Positions 41,811 through 53,500 of a stretch of 64,000 nucleotides of DNA are shown here, piece by piece. Each line of letters opens with the position of its first letter. Position 1 is the stretch's first letter. The notes below the pieces were generated by a model. The model did no database searches, was not told the origin of the DNA, and saw only the letters and a program-made list of their open reading frames with translations. The DNA is from Strigamia acuminata (Eukaryota > Arthropoda > Chilopoda > Geophilomorpha > Linotaeniidae). The position numbers and the translations under genes are program-made. The DNA is taken from contig OX442314.1 in assembly GCA_949358305.1 (NCBI GenBank), positions 54,383,369-54,447,368 on the forward strand. Reading direction: 5' to 3'.

Positions 41811-43037
41811 CTGATTGACTGTCAAAACTCACAGCGGAATGGCCTGTTTCTATGCCTCATGATTTTAATATGCTTTCATTATTCTAAGTTTTCTTTGTCA
41901 GCAAATTATGTATTATTAAATCAGTAAAGCATTGGTTTTCAAGGAGTAAAGACCTGTTTGCTTTCTCTCCCCATCTCTGGTCCTGGACCCTAGTTTCTAA
42001 GATCCGCTATGGATCAGTAGTGTCAGCCTCCACCAAACCCTCCCTTCTGAGGTCGACTCTGACCAACTATGCTACCTGTGTTAGGTCAGTGACGCATGGG
42101 CAAAACCAACCTCACCCCCCACTTTTTCTACCACTCCCAGCAAGACCAGGACAAGTGGTAACCATCCGCCACAAGAAAAACATTCAAAAGGCAAAACCGT
42201 TAGCAAAACGAAAATTTTATGAGGATCCGACTGTAATAATGCCAACCGGTACCCAACGACATTTAATATGTTTGCGTATTCGTGAACGTATGGAAGAGCG
42301 TTGCAACTGGCGGTTGACTATCATGGCAAACCAGCAAACAAAATTGCACCGTTGCTAGCAGCGATGGATGGACCGGTCAATTCTGAATTTTTCCCTGAAA
42401 TTAATGACTTGTGTTTTTAGAAAGTGTTGTTGTTTAATTTAAGCTTTGAATTTACGCATCTGATAAATCTGCCTTTTGAAGTGTTTTCTTATTTTGTTCT
42501 CTTCTGATTCTTGAGTTTATGCTGTTTATTAAGTTTGAGATTCAATGTTCATTTCTGATATTGAGTTATTACTTAATGTATTGTGTATTTTTTGTTACCA
42601 ATAATTTTTCACGACTCTGTTGATTTACCTGTGTGCTGATTGGCCCAAGCGTCGAGGTGCCTTTACTGCTGTTAACACTCATTTTAAGTTTTTATTTTTA
42701 TCGTTTGAGGTTCTCGAGTCTCATTTGAAGCTTTCTGTCATTGTACTTGTATTTAAGTTTTTACAATGTTTCTAAAGATAAATTCTGTTTCAGCATGTTT
42801 AGGCCTATTGCAGCAAAAAGTGAAAGAATTAAAAGAGCACATTTGGCCCAGCATTGTTTTTCCCCCATTTACTAGTGTTTTTCAGAGTTACCTTACTTTT
42901 CTTGTTAAATCTAAACAATTTCGTTTGGCCATGAGTTATTGTTGTGATCATGGTTCTTTACTGTTGTAACCTCATTTTGTTGTTGCGATCTAGTTTTTCA
43001 TTAAACAAGACAGTGTTATTTTTATTCTCCTGCTCTC
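41811..43037. other. Copy 2-specific noncoding segment
   Basis: No gene recognised. Small open stretches at 42020-42358 and 42766-42969 show no family features. Confidence 0.4.
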
Positions 43038-43524
43038 ATTTTCAAGCACTCCTAGATGACATCAGATCCCAGTATTCAGGGTATTCGCTATCAAGTTAGC
43101 AGAGAGATTAAGATTGAAAAAGAACATGAAAACATCAAACCAGTAGTTTCAAAAATTGGCTAAGATCAATCCACATTGGAACAAAAATTAGAATCCAAAT
43201 TCCAATACCAGAGCTCTCATTCAGTACCACTGAAACGACGGCCAGGGGCAACCAAAGAAAGATCAAATAGATAATGTTCAGACAAGGCTTGCTGCAGCCC
43301 TTCGTGAAATGCGGCTCAACATGCCCTTCAGCAGGCCAAATACCTGAATGATCAGTGGTGGTGGATCATAATGACTGTTTTAGGAATTCTAATTTTCCTG
43401 TTGTTTATGTTATACATTAAATTACCTTCCGCTGTTATAAATTTGTAGCGGAATTCGACGGAACAAGAAAATAAAAATAACTGAAATTTTAAATTTTTTT
43501 TTAAATTTTTAACTATTTAATTTA

Positions 43525-43620
43525 GTTATCCATTCCGCCAGCCATGTGAAACGACGCATTCGTCGGATTAATAATCGCATTGGCCGTAACGTTCGCGATA
43601 TCACCTTGTATAACCGTCAA
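43525..43620 (-). pseudogene. Macro-domain exon fragment, macroH2A-like
   Basis: On the minus strand a splice acceptor (TTTTTGACGTTTCAG) is followed by an open stretch reading LTVIQGDIANVTANAIINPT and ending GGMDN then a stop. This is the start of a macro domain: the IxGDI strand and the AIINPTN motif contact ADP-ribose in the family. It resembles macroH2A in wording, but other macro proteins are possible. No donor site or second exon is visible. It is most likely a host gene exon carried into this repeat block, now broken. Confidence 0.55.
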
Positions 43621-44535
43621 CTGAAACGTCAAAAACTCGATTAAAAATCGACACAAAATAGACACAAAAAAATTCGACAGCGAGGTAGAGTTGGATTTTC
43701 TGCCCCCAAATATCTTTTTTTTAAATGGGCTGGTCCAACACCTAATAAAAGTTCTCAAACCCAACTTAAATACTTCATGTCTATTTTACAGTGTCGAATC
43801 GCGACCGACACGCACCAAGGACGGAGAATGTGACAGGTAACCAACTTAAAGGCGATCAAACTCGCGCCGAATAATAATCCAAATTATTTCCTAATTTCCA
43901 AATTGAAGAGGAACCATCCATACGACACCACTGACCATAAGACCCATTAATTCTCTTAGGAATTTCCCTCAAGATACTATGGCCTGCTAACCATCAGAAA
44001 AGGTGCCTGACTTTCCAGTAAGTAAATTTCCGTTGAAAATAACTCATAAAAACGAATCAAATGACTGAATCTATATATTTTTTTTATCAACAACAGCTTT
44101 TCAATTATCCGTGGCGGCTCACACCCACCAATTCCAGTTGCGTGCTCGCAACACCGGCGTTCCAGATGTGTTACCCATGCCTGACTACGTATTACCATTG
44201 GAGAACTTTCCCCATATTACATACCCTGAAGTCCTTATTCTATCCCATGCCCAGGAAGCTCGGAACTTTCAAATACGTATTGGCGCAATATGGCATATCT
44301 GCGATTGGCTGCATCCATGGCTATGATGCTCATCCACAAGCGATCAGGGTCCAGTAAACCGCTTTGTATGCTGAGTATGCTCTGCTTGCTGAATATGCTT
44401 TGCTAAGCTGAGTAGGCTTTGCTTGCTGAGTAGATTTAATTGTGCCATTGCGATGTCTCGTCTCTGTCGTTCACAAGTTCCTTGCCCGCACCCGCCTATG
44501 GATGGTGACAGTAATGTCACCCAAGCACCGTTATT

Positions 44536-45360
44536 GTTCGTGCCAGGGGACAATCTTTCCCTGGTCCACAGTGCAAGAACACCCTTTAACACCGAGACGT
44601 ACCACACGCGCAAATTCGCGAAAAGCAACAGGAACGTACGCCAAAATTCAGTCTTCAGACGAGGTAGATGAAGATGATATGAAAATACCAAATAGACAAG
44701 TGCCAAAACCTTTTCGTGGCAAAAAAGGACTTAAAGTTGCAGAGATGACCCTCCTCTCTCCGACAATTGGAGGAAGAGAAGATCAAGGCAAACGGGAAAC
44801 AGCTTTTCACAATCAAGAGGGACGAGCAGTACCAGGTACGGCGCAACTTGGAGTTGAAGACAACACGCCTGCTGAGGAACCACAAGAATCTGAAAAGTCA
44901 AAGATAACAACATGCAGGGCCAAAGCAAAAAAGAAATAACATCAGTCATTTTGAAAATTAATTGTATTTATTTGTAAGAAAATAAGTAAATAACTTAGCT
45001 TAGTTAAACAATTTAATGTGTTATTTGATAATGCCTCATTTTAGAAATTGAAATGATGTTTTTGTTAATGTAATGCACACATGTCGTATTGCTGATTTTT
45101 ATTAAGGAAATTCGATGTTATAAATAAGTTGGATTGGTAAATGTAGTTAGGGACGAATGTTGTGACGGGAGTTGAAACTACATTATCAATCCAAATCTTT
45201 ATATATTTATCTCAATTGTTAATAACAGTTAATAATCATGCAGACATTGCATTCTTGACTTTAATCGCTTTGTTACAAAAAGTAAATAAAAGCAGACGAC
45301 GTTCTGAGCTGAGAGAACAAGGTCGTCTCTTATTTCTCACATTATCATGACGATTCGTAT
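44536..45360. other. Region between duplicated block and Copia remnant
   Basis: 44749-44909 is open and reads SLRQLEEEKIKANGKQLF then EQYQVRRNLELKTTRLLRN, a coiled-coil-like sequence of protein character without a start codon. It may be a stray exon. The rest is A-plus-T-rich with no gene seen. Confidence 0.3.
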
Positions 45361-45733
45361 CCAAATTAGGAGTTCTTTGTGTCAACTCCATTCAGGACAC
45401 AAAAGTTACGGTACCTTATTTTGGAACTCAAGGTGGAGACAATTCAAGTGGGGCTAGATGTCTACTGCGATAGCAGACCGGCAATAGATTTCTCAGAAGA
45501 TGTGCAGAAAAGCGAGCGGACGAAGCGCATATTGCGAAAACATGTTTGTCAAGGATGAGGTGGAGATTGGCAACGTACGAATTAACTTTGTACCTACCGG
45601 GGATACGTGGGCTGACCCGTTGACGAAGCCGTTGGTGTCAGGGGAGAAGTTGAAGAGTTTTGCAAGGGAGGTGAAATTCGACGGTGAGGGGATGAGCGTT
45701 GACACGCGTGCAAGAGCATTGTTTTTCTATTAA
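45361..45733 (+). pseudogene. Copia RNase H C-terminal remnant
   Basis: Two frames: LDVYCDSRPAIDF (RNase H catalytic Asp region) near 45450-45490, then VRINFVPTGDTWADPLTKPL and KLKSFAREVKF to the stop at 45731-45733. This is the usual ending of Copia polyproteins. It belongs to a different Copia family from 48521-55127. Confidence 0.75.
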
Positions 45734-46589
45734 AGGAAGAAGGGAATTTGTGGGTCAAAGTGCGTTTAAAAGGAAAAGCAAAGAGCGTTACTGATGTTTT
45801 ATAAGTTGTAATTAGTTGTTACGTCGCTTTGAGATGCTTAGCGACGTTCTGTGTTGTTGTTACAATGGCGACATGTACGAGCTGTGTGAATACGATGGGC
45901 GATTAAAGTTTTACTGTTCTTGTTCAACCAAACAGAGCGAGTTATTCCATCACAATTTAACAGATTTTTGAAGTTGCTGTTAATATATCAACTGTGGCAA
46001 ATTTTACAAAATGTCACTTTATAAAGGGATGTGCAGATGCTATCTTGCAACAAAGCTCATGCAAAATGTTTGCTAATCGCTCGCTCTTATCTAGTTACGA
46101 ATATCTCAATATGATGTCACAACTTCTCATTCCGGCGCCCGAGCTCAAGCAGGTAAGGGACGTTTTTTATGTCCAAGGCTGTACAAGTCTCAAGCTGACC
46201 AGCACACGTGGACATTAATAGAACAAACAGTTATTGGTTCAAGGTGAATTTATTCCACCAAGAGAAACCAATATGGCAAAGTAATCTAATTTATAGCAGA
46301 CGCGTGGCTCAAAGGTTTAATTAATTGAAAGCAGTGATTATTTGGATTCATATCCCCACTTGGTTCAAGATTCTCCACCATAAAGATATTATTAGCACTA
46401 GCAGGCAGACTGCATTTTCGGATACAAGTGTGTTAAATTTGTACAAATGCATGCGCCATTAAAGCAAATGACTTAATATGAAGAAATTATCCTGCATAGG
46501 CGTCACATTTTAGCAGCGTTTTTGTTTTGATGACGTTTTCAGCATAAAAATGTTCAATTCGACATTTTCAACCCTAGTTAACTTGGTAG
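45734..46589. other. Noncoding stretch after Copia remnant
   Basis: 45734-45960 probably belongs to the Copia 3' end; no LTR pair found. The remainder shows no gene. Confidence 0.35.
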
Positions 46590-46745
46590 CCCGAGCCCCG
46601 GGTACAAGTCGCATCCATGATCCACGTGGCGTTACCACGCTCCACGTCGAGATCACGTTCGTCGAGGTCGCCCTACAGTGGCCGTCGCTCCTCCCAAACA
46701 CAGTCGTCGGGAGAAAGCGCCATTGGAGGGTTACCTCAACTCCAG
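46590..46745 (+). pseudogene. Fragment of Gypsy A-type ORF3 (RS-rich segment)
   Basis: Closely matches 5395-5555 of element A at DNA level, including SRSRSSRSPYSGRRSS and the run GGCGCCATTGGAGGGTTACC (here AGCGCC...). An isolated piece with no neighbouring element sequence. It shows that A-type ORF3 sequences are dispersed. Confidence 0.75.
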
Positions 46746-46828
46746 AATGTAATGTTCAGGGCAAGGAACAAAACAAACCAATTCATGCTCCAAACATTGG
46801 TGTCTCGTTTAATCGTGTTGCAATTTAC

Positions 46829-46978
46829 TATACTCTTTCCGAACTCAAGAAGAGCCCTGGAAGCTGGGCTCCCATTGGCCTACTTGGAACTGCAATGCAA
46901 CTACTGCTACACTACTGAGATAGCTCGGCCAATGGGAGCCCAGCTTCCAGGGCTCTTCTTGAGTTCGGAAAGAGTATA
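46829..46978. repeat. Perfect 52-bp inverted repeat with 46-bp spacer
   Basis: Arms 46829-46880 and 46927-46978 are exact reverse complements of each other (outer TATACTCTTTCCGAACTC, inner GGGCTCCCATTGGCC). No mismatch over 52 bp indicates a recent origin. It lies about 200 bp before the LTR of element C. Confidence 0.92.
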
Positions 46979-47175
46979 CAAGTCGTTTCTTAACAACATT
47001 AATTTTGTGCCGCACGGCAAATACATTTCGTTCTCAGCTTTTTGCGTGTTTTGTGTTATATCGAATATTTACATTGTCATAGCTTTCACGCGAGATATTA
47101 CAGAATAAAATACATCGTGCTATTGTTCTCATCGCCACTTAAGATTATTGTCATGTTATACAATCAATCAACACG
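46979..47175. other. Flank before element C
   Basis: No gene; AATAAA at 47104. Last five bases before the LTR are ACACG; the matching duplication would lie beyond the window. Confidence 0.4.
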
Positions 47176-47994
47176 TGTGGTGACCCTGCGGGTGGTCGTC
47201 CCTCCAGTGGACGCCATCCGCATGAGTCACTAGGAAAGGTCAGTTCCCTCGCGCTGGCTCCGCCTTCCCCCCCCTGGGAAGCGCGTGCCCCGAGGGGGTG
47301 AGGTGACGCGTGGCCGGCCCCCATTGGCCGAGCCAGGCCCCTCACCCTGGCCTATATCAGGTAGAGTTTCGCGCCCTACAAGCAGAACTTACACAAACGA
47401 CACCAAGAACACAGCAACTACCTCACCGTCAGGCCAACTCCACCAAAAGTTAGGATTGATAGAGGACCGCTGATTCCAGTGCAACTGTAACTCTCACGAA
47501 TTTACATTGTGTGTTATTTCCCCGCGAAAGCAGGAAAATAACCCTTGTGGATTCACACGAAATAATCGACCCACGATTATTTCCATTGCGAAGTGTCCGA
47601 GTGCCCTGTAAGAAACTCCACGTTTCTGGACGGAGCCTTGCGACGCTAAAACCAACCCCTAGACAACAGGCACGGATAGAAGACTCGAAAGAGCATTCCA
47701 CCGCGTCCGTGAACGACGAATCCGTGACGAATTTACGACAACTCGAGACGCCGCCTTTGTTCCGCCGACCACGCGGAACCGACGACGCCATCTTGGGAAA
47801 TCCTTTGTTCGACTCTGACCAAGTCGACTCTAGTTTTATACTGAGTGTATTTCAAGGCTTACGCCTATTGAATAAACCTATTTGTTCATTTACATATACT
47901 TAGTATTCATTTGGGTAATTTACATATTTAGTAAGATCACAGGTAAAGTAATACACGTTAGCTCATTAAACCTATCACCAGGTAGGACGCGACA
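47176..47994 (+). repeat. 5' LTR of Gypsy element C
   Basis: Starts TGTGGTGACC and ends GACGCGACA two bases before the primer site. It includes a CCAAT-like CCCATTGG (about 47318-47325), a TATA-like CCTATATC (47349-47356) and AATAAA (47870). It has a GACGCCATCTTG motif (47784-47795) and hairpins at 47512-47542 (GTTATTT/AAATAAC) and 47559-47583 (GAAATAATCG/CGATTATTTC, perfect 10 bp, loop ACCCA). Confidence 0.85.
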
Positions 47995-47996
47995 CG

Positions 47997-48014
47997 TGGG
48001 GGCCTGGCCGGGAT
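47997..48014 (+). other. Primer-binding site of Gypsy element C
   Basis: TGGGGGCCTGGCCGGGAT, two bases after the LTR. It agrees at about 15 of 18 positions with the tRNA-Pro primer site I know from gammaretroviruses. A partial match to tRNA-Gly is the alternative. Confidence 0.65.
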
Positions 48015-48515
48015 TTAGAAATAAATCTCAACTGAACTTGTGATCTCTCATTTAATATAATAACCCAAATCGAAGAATCACTCAAAGAAATGTCAGACCA
48101 AGATGAACAATCCGCGTCTGATAACGAGCGACCTACGCTCAAAAAGGGAAAACGGACCTCCGACTATAACTTAAGGTCGGGCGGCCCGGTTCCCGAACAA
48201 TCCGCGAAGGCGAAAGCCCGAGCGAATCGGAGGAAAGCAAAGGCGCAGAAAGAGGAAGCAGCTGCTTCGCTCGGGGCCCTAACCGAGCCCGAGCGAGAGC
48301 CGCTCTCCTCAGATATGCCCTTTGTCGAAGATACCGATACGGAAGTCCTAGAAAATCAAGAAGAAATTCGCGATACTACAACAGGACGAGTGCCGATACT
48401 GGTAGCCGAGGAGAAGACGGAAACTCCGAGGCGAACAACCACAATCGACAGCAACCCATCACCGGCAAAAAGTCACCAATCCGCCCCCCTGAACGAAACT
48501 CCGGCGAGAAATACG

Positions 48516-48520
48516 AGTAG
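48516..48520. other. Target site duplication of Copia element, left copy
   Basis: AGTAG before the left LTR, repeated at 55128-55132 after the right LTR. Confidence 0.95.
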
Positions 48521-48987
48521 TATTGGTTTGCGATGAATTATTTGCGATAATTATATTTGTTGTGCATTTCCAAATAGGCACAATAAGCGCGTTACTTCAT
48601 ATATTGTTACGAATGGTCAGCCAGTTGATTCTGCTTTTTAAACTACGCTTGTTTCGTACTCCAACTGGCTGTGTCTATGTGATAACGCGCGTCCCGTCGT
48701 CTGCTTGTTAAGCGACGATCGTTTAATTTGGTTTGGTATTGTTTATCGATTACTTTAGTCTTTACGTTGTATTATTGTAAAGAATAAATCTATTTGGTTA
48801 TACTAATAGATTTGTTCTCGTTGTTACTCTGTAACCTGAGTTGAGATCAAATAGCCTCAACCCAGATCACTTGTTTGATGCTTTCATGGTGAATAAAGAT
48901 GGCGGTCGCGTGTTGCGAACTAACCGCACTTTATAATCGGTTTGCAAGTTATTTCCGCATGCTCCAGGTCCAAATACGCTCTTCAAA
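48521..48987 (+). repeat. 5' LTR of Copia element
   Basis: 467 bp, TATTGGTTTG to CTCTTCAAA; note that it does not start with TG. Contains a 10-bp perfect hairpin stem (48618-48627 CAGCCAGTTG with 48662-48671 CAACTGGCTG), AATAAA at 48783 and AAGATGGCGG at 48896-48905. Confidence 0.93.
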
Positions 48988-49001
48988 TGGTAGCAGAGGA
49001 T
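48988..49001 (+). other. Primer-binding site, initiator tRNA-Met
   Basis: TGGTAGCAGAGGAT directly after the LTR is the exact complement of the 3' end of metazoan initiator tRNA-Met as I know it. This supports both the LTR edge and an animal host. Confidence 0.85.
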
Positions 49002-50103
49002 CGGCGACGACCAGCGCCGGCCAATTTTAGAAGAATTGAAGAGAAACGGACATTTTTCCGACTCCAAGAAGTCGCGAAGTGCGCGCCCGCCCAATTCGTC
49101 GTGAAAACGGATTTTCGGTGCGGCAAACGTCTGGATTACGTGTGCGGACCATTCTGCAAAGGAATAGGATTCCAACGGTGTAAGGAATATTTATTTCGAA
49201 CGATTTAAACTATATTTTTGCCGATATAACCGGGCTTTCTAGGGCGGCGCCATTTTTGTTGAGCTTCGCTGCAGCATACGGCGAAGTTAGTGTGTCTACG
49301 CGTGTGTACGGACCGGCACACGCACGCCCAACGATTCTACAACGGAATACGTCGACAGGACGGTATTTTGGAGCAAAGAAGCGTCCCAAAACCGTCAATT
49401 TTTTCGAGAAATCACCGTGAATCGACGATTTTGTGACGGCGGCCATTTTTCGTCGAAATAGACGGAAAAACGACGATTTGATTCACCGAGAAGTCCTGCA
49501 CACGATAAGCGTGTGTGTGGGCAATTGTTTCCGTATCTCGCACCAGGAAAGCGAGTACGAAGGCGCAGACGGGCGCTACGACGATTTTCTCCGCGCTTAC
49601 ACGGATGTGTGTACGCGGATTGCACGTCGGCCCCAGTTCCGTGCGAAGACAACGTGAAGCCGACGTTTAATTCAACGTGGGAACCAGTTACGACGCGTGA
49701 AACCCGTAACTGGCCAACTTCACATCGGAAACTGTATTTTTCGAATTTTTCTCGTGAAACTCTGTTATTTCTTAAGGTTTTTGTGTTGGGTCACTTAGAA
49801 TATTCTGTACCCTTCGGGCAGTCGCCCCAGTACAGTCTCATTCCAGTCTGGGCTTGTCCGTGGCCAACTAGTCGTCCCGCGTCCCCCAGGTGGGCCGGTC
49901 GGAAGCTAGTAGGGCGACCAGATTTGGGTTTTTCATCTCACTTATTGAGGTGCCCCTTGGGAAGTGTAAAATTATTTCGCCTTCAATTTTTGGGGGCAAA
50001 TTGCTTCTCCGTGCGGCATATTCACGTGCATTGTGAATATTTGTGTTTTTCTTCGGAAATTTTGTGAAAAAGTGATTTGTGCTACTTTACTCGGAAATCC
50101 AGA
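49002..50103 (+). other. Long leader of Copia element
   Basis: About 1.1 kb between primer site and gag ATG. Several short open stretches (for example 49433-49657) but no family match. It contains GGCGGCCATTTTT near 49437. It could hold an intron or a lost N-terminal part of gag. Confidence 0.45.
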
Positions 50104-50559
50104 ATGGCACTGCCGAGATTTGAGAGAGCACAATTGCGACGGCAGTTCCTGGATTTAAAAATGAACGACAACGAAACAATGCGTGAATTTTTAGATCGTG
50201 TGGACCAAAAAGCGATCGAGGTTAACAATGCGGGCTTGGATTTGACTCCAATTTTCATCATTTTCCAGTATATGGATGGTGTTAGACCTGAATTTGAGGC
50301 CTGCAAATTGACGATTGATGCTTTACTGCAAGAGAACGTCACTCAAGAAGGAGTTAGACAAATATTCTTGGATGAATATGACAGGTTGCATCCCCCACCA
50401 GTCCAGCCAATGGATACATCATCTGACACGGATTTCTCCAGCGGAGATGAACGGGATGAAGACCGTGGAATGGGGGCTTCATGTTATACAGCAACCATCG
50501 GCGCATTATGCGGCAACGCAATGCCCAATTGTCAAATCAGGAATGGATTCTCCACCTAA
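50104..50559 (+). CDS. gag: Copia gag (short), zinc knuckle broken
   Basis: ATG 50104 (MALPRFERAQLRRQFLDLKM). The sequence is of UBN2/gag type (NDNETMREFLDRVDQKAIEV, FQYMDGVRPEFEACKLTI), then a Ser/Asp linker. At 50481-50530 the zinc knuckle is split over two frames. Cys-Tyr is in the gag frame; the final His and Cys (QPSAHYAATQC) are in the pol frame. The spacing is two bases short and the second Cys is lost. Gag then runs out of frame to a stop at 50557. Shorter than typical Copia gag. A deletion, a sequencing error or a programmed shift are all possible. Confidence 0.65.
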   Translation: MALPRFERAQLRRQFLDLKMNDNETMREFLDRVDQKAIEVNNAGLDLTPIFIIFQYMDGVRPEFEACKLTIDALLQENVTQEGVRQIFLDEYDRLHPPPVQPMDTSSDTDFSSGDERDEDRGMGASCYTATIGALCGNAMPNCQIRNGFST

Positions 50560-53500
50560 ACAGCAACAAGGTGCTACGAGAGGAAACCCGACAGGACAGT
50601 TCAGCAGGGGCAGTCAACGAGGGAAGAGTCGTGGGAAGAGCCAGCAGACGGCCAACGTCACGCAAATGGGCATTTTTAGCAATTCCCCGGTGTCTTATTT
50701 CTCCGCAGCGATTTGCCAAGAACAACCCCCTGTTGTAGTGTCTTTATTGTCGCATGCGAACTACGATTCGCAATGGTACGTCGACACAGGTGCGACGGAC
50801 CACTTTTCGTTCAACAAAACCTGGTTTTCGGACTTTAAACCATTGACTGGTTATTCTGTTCAACAAGGAGACGGAAAGTCGAAAATCGAAGGCATTGGAA
50901 ATGTGACTTTAGTTTCGATTAATGGACAACAAACACGTGAACTAACGTTGAAAAACGTTTATTACGCACCCAACTTCAAAAAGAATTTGATTTCTTTAGG
51001 TCGTACGGATGAAGCTGGGGCGACAACCATTGTGAAGAATGGTAAAATGTTTATTTATGATGTGACAATTGATGATCCTTCTATCACTGCGATACGTACG
51101 AGTGATAGGATGTACAAAGTCAATTGTCGCATTAATGCAAAGAATTCTGTAAACACTGTTGCATTGTCTGCGCAACAGAGTGCAACAGTGGCACCTAGTC
51201 CGCCTTTAGCGGGTGAAGAAATTGTTAAATCTTTACTAACACACGTTGATTTTAGAACCGCATTAACCCAAAATTTGAGTAAATCAGGGAAACCTGTACC
51301 TGCGAATGAGGGGCAAGCGAAAACTGCGAATAATGCGCCAGCGATCGTTGCAAACAATGCGAGTATGGGAATTTCGAATCAACAATCGAGTGTTTTGAAT
51401 GACACACAGTCTAGCTTAGTGGCCAGCAAGGGCAATAAGCCCAAGGATGCGAAAATTTTGAGAACAATTGTGCAAAACAATTTAACAAATGGAAATGGGG
51501 TTGTAAATGGAAAGAATACTCCCATTAAACCAGATAAACCCCAAACGATGGACATCTGGCACTCTCGGATGGGACACCTTAATGCAAAGGGAATTGCATT
51601 GTTAAACAAATCTACTGAAGTGTTTGGTTTGAAGCTGTCCAACACGGAATTGTCGAGTTGTGATGCTTGTTCGAGGGCGAAAAGCACACGTGCCAGTTTT
51701 CCCCCCATTGCGACCATTTCGACCAAAGGGATTTTAGAAATCGTCCATTTAGACGTGTGGGGCCCTTCACCAGTTAAGAGCATAGGTGGGGCGTACTACT
51801 ATTTGGTCATGGTCGATGACTTCTCACGATTGATGTGGATCGTGATTATGAAGAAAAAGAGCGAAGTTTTGGGCCATTTTAAGAAGTGGTTAACCGAAAT
51901 TGAAAGAACGACTTCTAGGAAAGTCAAGTCGATTAAAACTGACAATGGAGGGGAATTTGTATCCAAACAATGGGATGAATATGCCGGTAGTATTGGACTG
52001 AAGTGTATGCGGACAAACGCATACAGCCCTGAGATGAACTCAGTCGCCGAAAGAACGAACCGGACTATTCTTGGTGGAATCAGAGCTTTGATGATTGAAA
52101 ATAGTCTTCCCCCATCCCTGTGGGCAGAACTTGCAGTTTCTGTCGTTTATTTGAAAAATCGGTTTCCACATGCGGGATTGGGGGGAAAAACGCCTTATAA
52201 TGTATTTTTCAACAAGAAATTGTCCCTTCGGCACATCAAGTGCATTGGAGCTTTAACTTATGTACATGTCCCTTCGCAGACAAGGGCTGGGAAGTTACAA
52301 GAGAGAGCATGGGCGGGGGCCTTAGTTGGATATGCCTCTTCCACCCGTGGTTATCGGATTTGGGATCCGAACAAAAACCAAGTTTTTCTCTCAAAACACG
52401 TTAAAATTTTGGAACAGAATTTCTGGTACGAGAATGTAAAGAATCCCCCATCTGGCCCATCACCTGCTACTGACGATTCAGATTTATCAGGTGAAGAGTC
52501 TTGTAATGACTCTGACACGGACAGTGTTCACAGCGAACCTATCCCTGAAGAAGAGGTCAAAGTGGTTGAAAAACTCGTGGAGAGACCCATTCAGGCCAGA
52601 CCACCTGGGGGACCCGACTATGTAGATGCCATGCAATACATCATTGGAGATATACATGGCCTAAATTTTGATGAAATCGGTGGGGCGAAGGGGGATGATA
52701 GGGATTTCTTCAATATTTATCCCGACGACGATGAAGGAGAAGTTGAAGAGGAAGTTGAGGACCCAGATGCAAGTCCCCAATTATCACCCCAATTGTCGCC
52801 CACTCTCCCTCGTCGCAACCCGCCTAGAAAAGGGAAAGACACTGGCGAACGCACAACTTCGACTAGCGAGTTATTACCGTTGGATATGACTTTGTGGCAA
52901 AGACGACAGACTGTACGTCAAAGCGGGGCAACAGCTGGGAAAGTTGATGTTTGGTACATCACACCAAAGCACGAGAAGCTCCGCAGCCGTGTTGAGGTTG
53001 TCCGTTGGTGTAAAACCGAGGGATACGAATACAGATCAGAATTGTTTAACTTCAAAGATGTGACTATCGGTTTTGCTGGTTGCTGCTCTGTCGAGCCGGA
53101 CACGTACGAAGAAGCGGTCAAAGGCGCCAGCAAACCTGATTGGGAAAACGCGATAGAAGACGAAATAAATATCTTCAAAGAGCGTGAGGTTTATGTCGAA
53201 GTCGACAAAGACCAAGTTAAAGACAAAACCTTATTGGGATCAAAATGGATATACAAGTTAAAAAGGGATCACACGGGTACGATTAGAAGATATCGTGCTC
53301 GTCTCGTTGCACAAGGCTTCAAGCAGAAGCCAGGCATTGACTTTACTGAGGTATTTTCCCCAGTAGTCAATTTTGTGTTAGTCATGATGTTCTTCTGTGT
53401 CTTAGTGGTACTGAGGGGCTGGCGTGACGTACACCTTGACATTAAGGCCGCATACCTATATGGGGATCTCGACGAAGTGCAATATATCCATATTCCAAAA

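Larger units (their letters stand above)
38716..44535 (+). repeat. Composite duplicated block, copy 2
   Basis: Collinear partner of 26731-33424. It lacks the Tc1 element at 31641-32512 and most of the Merlin fragment, but keeps the N-terminal Tc1 part (39897-40022) that copy 1 lost. It also has specific sequence at 41637-43037 and 43086-43948, the latter containing a macro-domain exon. Confidence 0.8.

Noticed and set aside
42020-42358. 112-codon ORF
   Set aside because: No family features; lies in sequence specific to one block copy.
44749-44909. Coiled-coil host gene exon
   Set aside because: Protein-like, but without a start, clear splice sites or a recognised family; kept only as a note in the gap entry.
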